A stretch of 64,000 nucleotides of DNA from Astragalus membranaceus (GCA_039519185.1 CM076847.1:25479251-25543250); one strand, 5' to 3'; shown: positions 32,511-44,064, counted from the first letter of the stretch. Notes: generated from the sequence alone by a model not told the origin. Numbers and translations: made by a program.

Positions 32511-33983
32511 TTTGCTCTTGTAAAAATTGCCCGTTAAACAATTGATACAATGCAATAAATTGACTTTTCTCCTAACGTTAAACAATATGCTGAACGCAAT
32601 CCATTTTTCCCATCAAACTATATAATTAATAGCCTGAAACATCTCTGTATCAGGTGAAAAGTAAACGAACTGGTATGAATGCATAAATACAAGATAACTA
32701 GTATTCGTACTCGTGCCTTGCACGGAGAATAATCTATACCAATATTTTGAAAATCAAATTTATATATATTGATATATTTAAATTGTAATATACATAAGTG
32801 ATTATGTTTAACTAATTATGATGTGTATATATAAATAAGTAATTATGTTTACCTATTGTCCAATACGGGTTTTGACTCAATAAAGTTTTAACGAGACCCC
32901 AAATTAATTGTACGGGTTGGAGTATCCCCTATACTCTTGTTAATACAATTTCTCACTTATCGAAAAAATAAAACTATTGTCCAATACGTACCTTTAATAT
33001 ATATATTTTTTGGTATGATTTTGATGTTGGTGTTTTTTTAGGTAAACATTTTTTTATCCCTACATATGTGAACCCACTTCGTGTTCAAACGTATATAAAT
33101 TGAATATACATATAAATTTTTTGGCCAAAACGGTAATTTTGGTCCTCGACTTTGTTATGCGGTTGGTGTATTTAGTCCCTATCTTTGTTAAAATAAATGA
33201 AACTTACTGAAGTTTTTGCAAATAACGGAGAATTATATCGCTTTTTCTTTAATAAATATAAGAGCAGAAGCAGCACTTCGTGACTTTCCCAAAAAAAACT
33301 AGGTTTCATAAACAATGAAGTATTTCGCGAGCGAGTCTCTCTCAAGAACGATCAGCGCAAAACCTCATTTTGTTTGCGACTTTGAGAAACTTGCGTGACA
33401 TATACATAGTACCTTCAATTCCTTTTCGATTTGGTTCCGTTTCTTTCTATAAATTCTGATTCTTAAATGTAAATTGGTTTAGGGTTTTTCATTAATTGTT
33501 GTTGGACTTGTGAATTCCTATATTAAACCTGTTTGATTTCGTATATTTTATTGTTATCATCTTGCTTGGGCATTATCAGGGCTGGCCATGGGCATGTGTG
33601 GCCTGTGCTACCGCACCTGGCCCCAACCCAGTGCAAATTTTTTAGGACCCAAAAAAATATTACTCCCTCGTTCCTTTTTTTTGTTGGTATTTTTGACTTT
33701 TTATTTTTCTCCCGAAACAATTAGTAACACTTCACAATCACAAGTTTGGTTTCTTTAACTGAATGTGAGAAATAACAAACAACAATATCTTATTTGACAG
33801 AAATCAATTGAATGTGTTGGGTTATTGATAAATAAAGGCGTTTAAATATTTCAATATTGTTATTCGCTTTAGCTATGTTTGCGTTGACAATTGTGGATGC
33901 AATTTGTGTATAGAATATGATGTCAAAGTAGTGTTATTGCTTATGTGTAAAACATTTATATAGCGCATACATAAGCTTTGTAA

Positions 33984-35005
33984 TAGGGATGGCAAAACGG
34001 GTTTGGCCCACCGGCCCGGCCCGCCAGCTCGCCAAAAAAAGGCGGGTTGAGCTGGGATATTGGGACCGCTGACCCGCTGAGCCCGCCCCGCCAAAAGAAG
34101 AGAACTACGGGCTAAAAACAAGAACGGGACGGGTCGGCCCGCAAGCCCGCTTTTATTTTTTGAAAAAAAAATAATCATAGTTAGACCAGTCCATTTTATT
34201 AAAAAAAAATAGAATCCATTTGCCCAGGCTGAATAATCAGGATAAGATGATACTGTGATTGTTGATGGCTCTTCAAAGACTTCGGCAGTTGCAGAATCTG
34301 AGAAACTGGAAGCTGAGGCACAAGCTGAAGAATCTGAAGTTGCGGCAGGAGAAGATGTGATTGTTGATGGCAATTCATTTTCGCATGTTACAGATGGAAC
34401 TGAAATGTCTTTTTATAATCAGCAGGTTCAGCAGCAGCAAGAATCTTGTGGCATCAGAATTGATGAACCCAGCCACACATGAAAACAGCAGCACCAATCT
34501 GTTGCTTCCATTCAAGCTTGATGAGAGGATTTATAACTTGCCAGACATCTAACTCTGGTACTGGCATTCGATTGTTGCCTTTGACAATGAACTCAGTCAC
34601 TAGATTTATCAGGAAGTCTAACACCTCTAATGCCCAACAACTACACAGGGATAATGGCGCTGCTAGATAGAAAAATAATCAAACAATCATAAACAAATTA
34701 TTATATGAAATTTTGATCAGATGACCACTTTGGTTTGGGATGGTACTGTCCTTAGTTTACTTCACAAATTTTGTTGGTTTTTCATTTTATTATTTACCGG
34801 AAACTCTTTTTCTTTTGGTCAATACTGGAAACTCTATTTTGATGTTCTGTTTGGATCAAAAAATAAAACTAGACGGGCCAGCCCGCCACTTGGCGGGGCG
34901 GGCCAGTATTTTGAACTCGCGGTTAGTTGGCGGGCCGACCCGCCCCGCCCTATTTTAGCGGGCAGAAGGCAAGGCGGGGCTGGCCAGCCCGTTTTGCCAT
35001 CCCTA
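33984..35005 (+). mobile_element. Complete non-autonomous hAT element
   Basis: The 1022-bp element has inverted termini TAGGGATGGCAAAACGGG and CCCGTTTTGCCATCCCTA and the perfect 8-bp target duplication CTTTGTAA (33976-33983, 35006-35013), the hAT signature. GC-rich palindromic subterminal blocks (GGCGGGCC/CCCGCC words) are about 170 bp on each side. The interior frame 34255-34482 (75 codons, Glu/Ala-rich, DGSSKTSAVAESEK...) is not a BED-zinc-finger or hATC transposase domain and may be a captured fragment. Confidence 0.9.
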
Positions 35006-35019
35006 CTTTGTAACATGTT

Positions 35020-35790
35020 AAATACACATTAAGGTATTATTTAATATTAAGACTAACACCCATATGATGTGGCACAAGTGGAAGATACTTGGGTCAAACA
35101 ATTGTGAAAGATGCAAAATCCACTATCAAAAAGCTCACGATATACAACATTGGTTGTAGACGTACAAACTTTCTGTTCATCGTCCAATATCAAAAGACGA
35201 AGTCCTTCTCTTGACTTCACCCTAGAAAGAGCCACATATAGTTGTCCGTGTGTGAAAACAGGTTTTTGTAAATATATAAACCAATGTGCGACAGTGAATG
35301 CCCCCGGCTCTTATTAATTGTCATGGCAAAGCAAAAGGTCAACCGAAATTGGCGCCTTCAGAATTTAAATGGGAGTCCTAAATCACTTGGTACCAAATTT
35401 CACACTGGTTTTTGTAAATATATACACCAACGTGCGACAGTGGCTGCCCCTGACTCCTATTAACTGTCATGGCAAAGTTAAGGGTCAACGAAAATTGGTG
35501 CCTTCAGAGTTTAATCGGGAGTCCTGAATCACTTGGTACCAAATTCATTCGGGAAATGAATATTTTGTCCCCTAAATTTTTTCCGATAATAACTGTTGCC
35601 TCTATGACGTTCTTGCTCAATTCATTTACCAATAGTCTAGTTTTGTTACATAAACCAGACGATTGGTCAATGTTTCTCTTAAGAAATTACCGGGACACCC
35701 TTTTCAATTTCAATTTGTGGTTAGGAATCCCAGAATACTTAACCTCATTTAGGATCTTAGGTGTGAACCATTCGCCATGTATAGTGTACA
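35020..35790 (-). pseudogene. Pif1-like (Helitron) helicase relic (copy 2)
   Basis: The minus strand reads NKTRLLVNELSKNVIEATVII (about 35660-35590), IFISRMNLVPSDSG (about 35570-35525), AMT(V/I)N.S.G..LSHVG (about 35475 and, after a tandem duplication, about 35325) and VALSRVKSREGLRLLILDD (35235-35170), ending TTNVVYRELFDS (about 35150-35115). These are the C-terminal motifs of Pif1-family helicases as found in plant Helitrons, which act in rolling-circle transposition. Several stops and the internal duplication of about 147 bp make it non-functional. The hAT element inserted just downstream. Confidence 0.7.
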
Positions 35791-35830
35791 TATTAGACAT
35801 ATTTAATTACGACAGACTTAATTGATAGAA

Positions 35831-36904
35831 CAAACTTACTTATCTATTGTCATTTTTTCAGTTATTTATTTTATTATAATTTCAAAAAACTTAATTCAGA
35901 ATATATATTCATAATTTCCACACCCCTAGCTATAATAGTAATATTTGATGATTCAATTTGATGAAATTAAATATAATTAATATAAAGTGGTATGCTAATC
36001 TGCTAAATTCGAAAAAGTCGAATTTCTTAATTTATAAATTGGTGGTAATTTGGATGCATGTCAAATTTTAACTTTCAGTAAAGATCCGCCAAATACTATT
36101 TGATATTCAGATTTCCACTTGAGATTTGGAATCAGATAATTGTAAATCACATTAAAGTATATGAAAAAGGCAATAATTAGGTGAAGAGTGAAGGTATATG
36201 AGTTGTCTAAGAAATTAAAATGCATTTAAGGTATATACCTAATTTAACCAAATATTTATTTTAAAATTTTAAAATCCATACATTTCAAAATACAAAATAT
36301 ATTTTTATTTTAATTCATTTTATTTCAGTAATTTATTTTCTTTTATTTTTAAAAAACTTTACCCAAAATAATAAATATGTATATATATATATATATATAT
36401 ACAAAGTACTAATTTTTTTCCTTAATTCAAATATGATAGACCTGCATAAAAAAAGAGATAAAATTAAAATTAAAAAGTGAAAACTAACTTGGAGGAAAAA
36501 AATATGCAGGGAGTAATTATAGTGTACATATTAGACATTTAATTATGGCGGACATAATTGTATGTGTTTCGATGTATTGTACACATTTTGAAACAAAAAA
36601 TATATAATTTTATTGTCATTCCTTTTTTCAGTTATTTATTTTAATATAATTTAGAAAAACAAATTCAAAATATTCATAATTTCTTTTTTTTGAGGAAAAA
36701 ATATTCAAAATTTCTACATCTCTATAATAGTATTATTTAATGATTCAGTTTGATAAAATCAAATATAATTAAAATAAAGTGGTATTTTTTTTTGACAATA
36801 TATAAAGTGGTATGCTAATTAGAAAAAATTGAAAAAAAAGTTGAATATCTTAATTGTTTTTTTGATAAGCAATGTTAGTGGGGGAATGTTAGTTTCCGAG
36901 AGTT
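35831..36904. other. AT-rich spacer with old tandem duplication, no gene
   Basis: The block 35780-36300 is repeated, more diverged, at 36510-36860 and again beyond the CACTA insertion at 37800-38040 (shared words AAAGGCAATAATTAGGTGAAGAGT and GGTATATGAG.TGTCTAAGAAAT). 36379-36401 is the short sister of the TA microsatellite at 12304-12404. Confidence 0.6.
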
Positions 36905-37660
36905 CACTAGTGTAAAATCAGGAAAAGAATTGGACTTTTAAAGTCAGGCGTTCAGATGTCCGACTTAAAAAATAGATGCGGTGGCAAACTTGTAATTAAG
37001 TTGAAAATATTATATGTCGTGCATCGTTTGAAGTCAGGCCGAATTTACGTCTGACTTTAAATGGTGAAGCTTTTCTTTTCACACTAAATCCCTGGCATCC
37101 AAAACTCCCACACTATCGCGCTTCTTCCTCTCTGCCCTAGCTCTCTTTCTCTCCTTCGAGGCTTTAACCCTGTTGCTTAGCCAACTCTCTCTCCCATCTC
37201 TTCGCCCATGCTATATATGAATCAACAAAAACCCTACAAAAACTCTCCTTTCAAGTTGAGAGTGAAGATTCGGCCTCTCTCTAGCATTCGTCAATTTGAA
37301 CGATTCTACGCCAAGGTTTTTTGCTTCGAACCATCGAAGGAGCTGACAAGCATGTTTTTAATTTTCCCCTTCCCAATCTCGAATACCCAGGTAAGTTTTT
37401 CATTTTTGTTTCCTCTACTTGATTTAAATATGTTTTAAAGGTTTGATTTTGAATGATACCCAACAACATTGGCATCCATTTCCAACATCAATACTTGTGA
37501 ATGTTTTAGTTCTAGGTTGATGTAAAGCCTGCAAATATGGAGGATCTGGCTGATAGCAATATGTTGCGACTTGCGATACTTAATCTGATCTTCTGTTTAA
37601 ACCAGGTGAATGTTTCTAAAAAATACCCCCTTTTTAATTTTTCCGTTCAAGCACTGGTGA
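36905..37660 (+). mobile_element. CACTA 5' end with AAGTCGG-type repeats and exon-like fragments
   Basis: It starts CACTAGTGTAAAATCAGG and has subterminal AAGTC(A/G)GG words to about 37060, the same family as 3725-3988. A CT-rich leader, a 76-codon frame (37208-37438) with a CCCAG/GTAAGT donor at about 37390, and an exon-like piece 37513-37603 (VDVKPANMEDLADSNMLRLA.., then CAG/GTGAAT) follow. This resembles the gene-carrying CACTA at 18955, but I do not recognise the fragments, and the 3' terminus is not found. Confidence 0.5.
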
Positions 37661-37675
37661 TTTCTTTTATTTTGC

Positions 37676-37790
37676 AATCCCTTTTTTCTACTAGTGGTTG
37701 AACCCGGGACCTCCTTCTTGCACTCATTTGGTGCACTCCTTCGGTATCCTTTAGCTCGCCAACTGAACTACCTACTTGGGATGCATGCCA
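37676..37790 (-). ncRNA. SINE-like tRNA-derived head
   Basis: On the minus strand TAGTTCAGTTGGCGAG resembles a Pol III A box, and GGTCCCGGGTTCAACC, about 55 nt later, resembles a B box (consensus GGTTCGANNCC), followed by an A-rich tail (AGTAGAAAAAAGG). The spacing is longer than in a normal tRNA, and no cloverleaf acceptor stem is evident, so a SINE head or decayed tRNA-like sequence is more likely than a tRNA gene. Confidence 0.45.
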
Positions 37791-38060
37791 AAAAGTTGAA
37801 TTACTTTAAATTTTGTTATGGTAACATTCCATACTATGTGATATTCGGATTTCCCTTTAAGATTTGGAATCATATAATTGTAAATCACATTAATATATTT
37901 TAACCTGACTTCCTATTTAGGTGCAGCTAGATTGAAAAGGCAATAATTAGGTGAAGAGTTAAGGTATATGAGCTGTCTAAGAAATCATAACCCATTTAAG
38001 GTACATTTTTTTCGGATTTAGCCAAATATTTGTTTTAAAATTCAATTAGATGATACAATG

Positions 38061-38400
38061 CATTACAAAAAAAAGTAGGATAAGCGACGGAAACCAAATT
38101 CGTCGCTAAAATTACGTAGCGAGGGAAACCAAATCCGTCGCTAAACATGGCGTAGGGGAGCTTTTTTAAAAAAAAAATTCAAATCTGTAGCTAATGTTCA
38201 AATCCACCTCTAACGGTCCGTCGCTAATGCTGACGTGACCGTTGCGCAGACCATGGAATGCGTGAAATTCCAAAATCCGTCGCTAATTCAATTTTTCGTC
38301 GCTAATATTCCGTCGCAACCCCCTGACATGTCCGTTGAGCAGACATTGGAATGCGTGAAATCGCAAATCCGTCCCTAATTACTGGATAATGGGCACAGAA
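38061..38400 (+). mobile_element. CACTA left end, family B (GCGACGG/CCGTCGC repeats)
   Basis: It starts CATTACAAAAAAAAGTAGG (a degenerate CACTA terminus) and carries GCGACGGA, CCGTCGCTAA and GCGAGGG words, like the right ends at 15025 and 53465. It could be the left end of a family-B element; the 3-bp flanks do not match those ends. Confidence 0.5.
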
Positions 38401-38855
38401 CATTTGGTAAAAGAAAAATGCAGGTATAGTTATTCTTTCAGTTATAAAAGGATCATTTAGGGACAATAGTTTAATCTTGCTATTGAACAATATTTCCAAA
38501 AGAACCATGAAATGAATGTAATGTTATTCTTTTTGTTCAGGATGTTTTCTCTCTTAGGTATTGTGGGTATTGTGGCAAAATCATGCTCTATTTCGGTAAC
38601 TATTTTGGGTCTCTGGATTCCTTCTTATCTTGTTTCCATATTCAATCTCTCCCCCGCCCCCTCTCCCAGGTTTCTTTACAAGGACTAAGCCATTGTTTCA
38701 ATGAAAGAGTTTCAAGTTTAAACACTCAGTTTCCACACTTTGAGATATATGGAAATGCCTTTGTAGATATATTAGATTGATTGTTCTGCTGAAAATTTAA
38801 ACACTTTGATTTTAAGAATGATTTAAAATTTTCAAAAAACTCAACATCTGTTTTA
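38401..38855. other. Spacer, no gene
   Basis: It holds a 65-codon frame at 38583-38780 of no recognised family. The sequence probably belongs to the interior of the CACTA starting at 38061. Confidence 0.35.
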
Positions 38856-38864
38856 AAAAAATAA

Positions 38865-39825
38865 GGCAAAAATACACTGCAGGTCCTTTAAGTTATATAT
38901 TTGTAACAAGTTGGTCCTTTAAGTTTTTTTTGTAACAAGTAGGTCCTTTAAGTTATCTAACGTGTTCATCGTTGACCTTTTTTGGGCTAAATCATGTTAT
39001 AGATTAAGTCGTTTTGAAACAGGTAGTGTTCTGTTAATCCAAAAATTATGAGGGTTAGTGATTTAGAAAGTAGACTTAATTCTGGTCATTTTGGCACCAG
39101 TTTGGTTGAATTTGGAGTTGTGTAGCTCGAGTTATAGGTCTCACAAGTTAGAGTAAAAGTCTGAGCTAAATCTTGATATAGGTTAAGTCTTTTTGAAACT
39201 GGTAGTGTTCTGTTAATCCAAAAATTATTTGAGTTAGTGATTTAGAAACTAGACTTAATGCTGGTCATTTTGGCACCAGTTTGGTTGAATTTGGAGTTGT
39301 GTAGCTCGAGTTATAGGTCTCACAAGTTAGGGTAAAAGTCTGGGCTAAATCTTGCTATAGGTTCAGTCTTTTTGAAACTGGTAATGTTCTGTTAATCCAA
39401 AAATTATTTGAGTTAGTGATTTAGAAAGTAGACTTAATTCTGGTCATTTTGGCACCAGTTTGGTTGAATTTGGAGTTGTGTAGCTTGAGTTATAGGTCTC
39501 ACAAGTTAGGGTAAAAGTCTGGGCTAAATCTTGGTATAGGTTAAGTCTTTTTGAAACTGGTAGTGTTCTGTTAATCCAAAAATTATTTGAGTTAGTGATT
39601 TAGAAACTAGACTTAATGCTGGTCATTTTGGCACCAGTTTGGTTGAATTTGGAGTTGTGTAGCTCGAGTTATAGGTCTCACAAGTTAGGGTAAAATTCGG
39701 AAAATTTAAAAAGGTCAACGATGAACACGTTAGATAACTTAAAGGACCTACTTGTTACAAAAAAAACTTAAAGGACCAACTTGTTACAAATACATAACTT
39801 AAAGGACCTGCAGTGTATTTTTGCC
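38865..39825. mobile_element. MULE-type foldback element with four 179-bp tandem repeats
   Basis: The 961-bp element has near-perfect terminal inverted repeats of about 118 bp (GGCAAAAATACACTGCAGGTCC...), flanked by the 9-bp duplication AAAAAATAA (38856-38864, 39826-39834). Long inverted repeats plus a 9-bp duplication are Mutator-like features. The interior is four direct 179-bp repeats: the word CTGTTAATCCAAAAATTAT starts at 39031, 39210, 39389 and 39568. No transposase. Confidence 0.85.
38985..39698. repeat. Four tandem copies of a 179-bp repeat
   Basis: The period is exactly 179 bp by the marker word at 39031, 39210, 39389 and 39568. Copies 2 and 4 share the variant GAAACTAGACTTAATGC, while 1 and 3 share GAAAGTAGACTTAATTC, so the array probably grew by doubling a two-copy unit. 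Confidence 0.9.
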
Positions 39826-39834
39826 AAAAAATAA

Positions 39835-40534
39835 TTATTATGATAAAAGTGTCTAAGCGTTGTCCCGATGTCACTTTGAGAACATTTTAAAAAATTGTAT
39901 CAAAAGGATTTAGTTGAGAGTTCTTATTTTGTTTTGTTGTTTAATTTGATATGCTCATGTGTGTTAGATTTCTTTGTCAGAGTTGTAAGAGTTTATGCTG
40001 TGAATATGCTTTATAAAGTTTCTTTCTTTGTTTTTTATCAATGGTTTCTCTATATTGTCTGCTTTATGTGGCCTCTTAGCATAAGTTGAGCTTTTTGTTT
40101 GCACGTGCCTTGAAGTTTAGGAACTTAAAATGGATTGTTCACAGTTTCACCAATATAGTCTCTTCAATTGACTGTGTATCTCTGCTAAAATGGAGTTACA
40201 ATTCTTATTCATGTTTGTGTTTGTTAATTTATTCATGAGTTTACTCATAATTTGTATTGTCTTTTCAGGAATGAAGAACTCAGTTCATGTTTCTATAGAT
40301 TTGAAGATTCCAGGCATTTAACTAGTGCATGACTTTGTTACTGCTAAAGAAAAGTTTTAGCACTCTTTTTCCTTCCATATCAATGTATTGTTACATTGTT
40401 TTTCCTAATATTACCAATCTTTATTTTGATATTTTGGATTGGTTTCTACCTAGTATGTATGGGTACAATGGAATGGCAATGTCCTTGGCAAATTACCAAA
40501 ATTGAAAGTATTTTTTTTTAAATCAATTACCGTG
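39835..40534. other. Spacer, no recognised gene
   Basis: It includes an unrecognised 64-codon frame (39895-40089) and an exon-like end near 40269 (TTTTCAG then GAATGAAGAACTC, as in the Pack-CACTA at 22887). It could be the 3' part of a gene carried by the CACTA that starts at 38061. Confidence 0.35.
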
Positions 40535-40716
40535 GCTAAGTGAATGTCGCCACGCTTATTTTAACCGTGGCTAACAGTCATTTTAGACGTGGCTAATATT
40601 TTGCGACGCCCTTTGTTTTCACGGTTGGGCTAACCGTGGCTAAATTTACTTGCCACGGTTTTATATTCTGTTAGCCATGGTTTTGACCGTGGCTAATCAC
40701 CGAATTATTGGTAGTG
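40535..40716. mobile_element. CACTA-type terminus with CCGTGGCTAA repeats
   Basis: CCGTGGCTAA and its complement recur at least seven times, ending at TTATTGGTAGTG (40716), the complement of CACTACCAATAA. It is followed by ACGGATCCCTCGCTAAAG, a family-B word, so this element may have inserted into a family-B CACTA. Its left end is not found. Confidence 0.5.
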
Positions 40717-41539
40717 ACGGATCCCTCGCTAAAGTCACTTAATTTTTTAAAACCGAAAACCTCTTCTTCTTCTTTTTCTTTTCTTTTCTTTTCTCTCACT
40801 CATTTCTCTCCTCCTCCCTCATGAAACCACCGCCACAACCACCAATACCTCTATATTTTCACCACCACCATCATCATTCCCCTTTTCTCTCACTAACGAA
40901 CAGGAACCATTGAATAGGTCTCTCTTTAACCCTCTAATCGTCAATACCTCTCCATTTTCTCTCCGTTATCTCTCTGTTTTCACCACAATATGGGGTAAGT
41001 TTTTGTTCTGAGTTGTTCCAATGTTTATTGTACTCATTGTAATTATTTTTTTGTTCTGATTTTTTTTGTTGAGTTTGCACTTAGGACTTTTAGGGAGTGA
41101 CCGAACGCATTCTGATTTGGGGGAGTTGTTTCTCTTGCTGGAGCTGTTTCTGGTATAGTAATTTTGATTTTCGAGCTGCAAATTTGGTGGAAAAGCAGGT
41201 ATTTCAGGTGCCAAACTTTTAATTAATAGGAATAGGAGTTGAATTGTTCTTGCTTGTCATGATTTTTTGTTGTTTATGTGTTTTTGTTCTTCAAAATTAA
41301 TGGGAAAAACATTGAATTTTTATTCTTAAGGGTAAATTTTTGGATGAATTTTATATTGTTAAGCTTGAATAAATTCTGAATAAGTGTTAGTTTTCAAAAT
41401 TGGAAATGAATATTATTTGGGGGCAAATTGTTGCATAGCTCATTTGTGTATTGTTGTTTTGATGTTTGGTTAACCCTAGGTTAGACGACTATATTGGAAG
41501 TTGTTATTGTGTGTTGTTGATGGAAAGGGTGAGGTGTTA
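40717..41539 (+). mobile_element. Leader-like 5' region of the CACTA cut by the Athila-like element
   Basis: Pyrimidine-rich leader (TTCTTCTTCTTTTTCTTTTC...), short CCACCACC runs and a donor-like ATATGG/GTAAGT at 40993 give the look of a 5' UTR with an intron. The sequence continues on the other side of the Athila-like insertion at 45284. No coding match before 45534. Confidence 0.4.
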
Positions 41540-41544
41540 TCCCT

Positions 41545-42759
41545 TGTTGATTCTCTGTCATATGATGTAAGTTGTCCAATTTTAGGACCAATTGTGTGGG
41601 TTTTTGATTGTATCGTAGTCGTTATCTGGGGATTTAGCTTAGTATTAGAAATTTGTACTAGGAAATCCTATTGTAAGCCATTCCTGCAATTTTGGAGTTA
41701 TTTTGTACTTGAAGACCTCCAATCTGTGTGTTATCATTCGGCGAACCAGACACTTGCCTGGAGATGCAGCACAATTGGGAAGATTTCAGTTTCTGTGTGA
41801 TTTCGCGTCGCGACCAGGAGGGTTCGCGTCGCGAAGGAAGCATGATGCAGGAGGCAATTTGGTTCTGTCCAATTTCGCGTCGCGATGGGCTCGTGTCGCG
41901 ACGCGATGGCTTGCTGAAAATTAGGGTTTTAATTCAGTTTTGCGTTTTTTCAAAGGGGACTGGTCATTGGAGCGCATCCAGACGTCTTGGAGCAGCAAGG
42001 AAGTGCGATTTTGGAGCTTTTCACCACTTGGGAACGAGGGTTGAAGGTTCCTATGTCTATCTTTACCTGTAGTGCTTTCTTTACTCTAGTTATGTCTCTA
42101 TTCACCATCTGTAACTAATTTTCTAAGATTAGGGAGAGATGATCCTCCCCGAACCTATGTTATGGATACTTTGTTATGGTTACTACAATTAGTTGTTTGA
42201 ATTATCATAAGTCTATGCCTCTGATTGTAATGCTTTATAGTTACATATGATAATTATAACGATCTAGGTTATGTGATCGCATAGGGATATGGATTGCATG
42301 CTGGATATGGGGTATTAGATCATGTACTTGTGATCATCATAGGAATATGGGGTTGGATGCATGAATTCTCTATTTCTTAAGTTTATTGCTTTACCGGTTG
42401 GCATGATTCACCTAAGGAATTAGGGTAACTCAATTAGGTAAAAGGGGTTCTGAGGTAAGTAATTGTCCTTAACCTACTATAGTGAATTGAATCTGGTAGT
42501 TCAAACAATTAATCTGTAATAAGCTGAAGGTTCATAAGACAGGTGAGGGGAGAGGATTCGACCCCTAATCGCTTTCTCTCATTATTTGAACAACAGTTTT
42601 TACTTTCGCATTACTCAATTACAAATCAAACCAATTCCCACAATCTAGAACTAATAAATTCTGCCATTGTTACAACACGCAATCCCTGTGGAATCGACTG
42701 GTACTTACCGTGAATTTATTACTTGCAACGTTTTCAGTACACTTGCTGAATTCTTAACA
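41545..42759 (+). repeat. 5' LTR of the Athila-like element
   Basis: 1215 bp. Four TTCGCGTCGCGA-type palindromic words lie at about 41801-41912 in an otherwise AT-rich LTR. Confidence 0.85.
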
Positions 42760-42765
42760 AGTTTT

Positions 42766-42783
42766 TGGCGCCGTTGCTGGGGA
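42766..42783 (+). promoter_or_regulatory. Primer binding site (tRNA-Asp type)
   Basis: TGGCGCCGTTGCTGGGGA, close to the TGGCGCCGTTGCCGGGGA used by Athila elements. Confidence 0.8.
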
Positions 42784-42896
42784 TTGTTGACTTTGTTGTC
42801 GACAAGGAAAACGAGTTGATTCTAGATTTTTAGTTTTTGTTTTATTTATAGTTACTTAATTTTGCTACTTGTTGGTTTTCTTGAACTTGTTGACGT

Positions 42897-43303
42897 TTGC
42901 TTAAGTGTTTCAGAGATTTGTGCATGCAGAGCAAGGGTCCACAAGAACTCTTGTTTGACCCGGAAATTGAAAAACTAGCAAAAGCAAATCGAAGAAAGGC
43001 TAAGCTTGCCAAGCAGAAAGCAAGGGAATTGTCACTGGTACAATCAACTTCTACCTCGGTACCGGAAGATCTTTCGAGTGAAGGGGAAGAAATGGCTGAT
43101 CCTCCACCTCCACCAAGACGTACTCTAGGTGACTTCGGGGGAAGAAATCAAGGTGCCCAAGCTTTAGCATTTCAACCAGTGGGCGTGGGCCAGTTTGACA
43201 TCAAATCTTCTGTCCTCACTGCCCTTAAATCAGAGCAGTTCTCTGGGTCTGATGCTGAAGACCCCAACCAACATCTCTTCCAATTTTATGAGATATGTGG
43301 TAC
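42897..43303 (+). pseudogene. Athila-like gag, N-terminal fragment
   Basis: The frame has a Lys/Ala-rich N-terminus (EKLAKANRRKAKLAKQKAR), a MADPPPPPRRTLGDFG segment and the gag core start DIKSSVLTALKSEQFSGSDAEDPNQHLFQFYEIC, typical of Athila gag. It is cut at about 43304 by a CACTA-type insertion. The usual start is probably the internal ATG at 42924 (MQSKGP). No protease, RT or integrase remains. Confidence 0.7.
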
Positions 43304-43306
43304 TAC

Positions 43307-43760
43307 CACTACAACATTTTCACCCTATGGCAACGCTTGAAAACCGTTGTGTAAAGCCAAAAAACCGTTGCCTTTACTTTCGGCAACGGTTTTGAAACCG
43401 TTGTTTTTGCAGGCGTTGCCTAAGCTAAAGGCAACGGTTTTTGTGACCAAAGACAACGGAAATCTAAAACCGTTGCCATTGATAACTTAAACGCAACGGT
43501 TTCTATTTTCACACAATGGCAACGGGCACAAACCGTTGCCAGTTATGGCAACACCTAAAAACCGTTGCCAAATATAAAACCGTTGCCAAATATAAAACCG
43601 TTGCCAAATATAAAATCGTTGCCAAATATAAAACCGTTGCCAAATATAAAACCGTTGTATGATATAAAACCGTTGCCAGATATAAAATCGAAGCCAGATA
43701 TAAAACCGTTGCTATTCACTAGTAAATACAACAGTTTAAAACCGTTGCCATAGATTGTAA
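43307..43760 (+). mobile_element. CACTA-type fragment with GGCAACGGTTTT repeats, nested in the Athila-like element
   Basis: It starts CACTACAACATTTTCACCC and carries about 25 AACCGTTGCC / GGCAACGGTT words. Between 43557 and 43700 they form a tandem array with a unit of about 20 bp (AAACCGTTGCCAAATATA), whose translation gives a false repetitive protein. The right terminus is not found before 44064, so it is truncated. Confidence 0.65.
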
Positions 43761-44064
43761 AAAAAGAAAAAAAATTACAAAAAAAATATAGAGGTCCACT
43801 TCATTCCTTTGTAGTCTTTTGCATCTCAAAAGCTTCAATAAGGCCTATATTTCATCATGTGCATGATCATGTTCAGCCGTACATCATCAAGGAGTTCACC
43901 TTATTATTACATTAGGACATGGATATTTAGGAAAGAAATCAAGCTGAAGTGTTGGACATATTACTAAATTTGATGATTTTATCATATGGAAAGTTCTCCC
44001 AATTGCTTCCAGTAGACATAGCCAGTTCTCCCAATTGCTTCCATTTAGACTCGCTATGCACTTC
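43761..44064. other. Spacer before the Athila-like 3' LTR
   Basis: A-rich start, then a short direct repeat CAGTTCTCCCAATTGCTTCCA at about 43991 and 44022. No purine tract is found immediately before the LTR. Confidence 0.4.

Larger units (their letters stand above)
32698..35830 (-). mobile_element. Helitron remnant (copy 2), minus strand
   Basis: The 3' CTAG end is at 32698-32701 with the hairpin CGTGC-CTT-GCACG just right of it, and minus-strand Pif1-like helicase pieces lie at 35020-35780. It is less damaged than copy 1 because the 0.6-kb deletion is absent. The 5' end is not identified. The interior 32730-33975 has no recognisable gene. Confidence 0.5.

Noticed and set aside
41703..42072. 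Overlapping frames of 73-114 codons, repeated at 44222-44591
   Set aside because: They lie within the Athila-like LTRs and are duplicated because the LTRs are; no domain.
43565..43753. Frame with repeated N-I-K-P-L-P units
   Set aside because: It is a reading of the tandem AAACCGTTGCCAAATATA subterminal repeats; no start context or flanking coding sequence.
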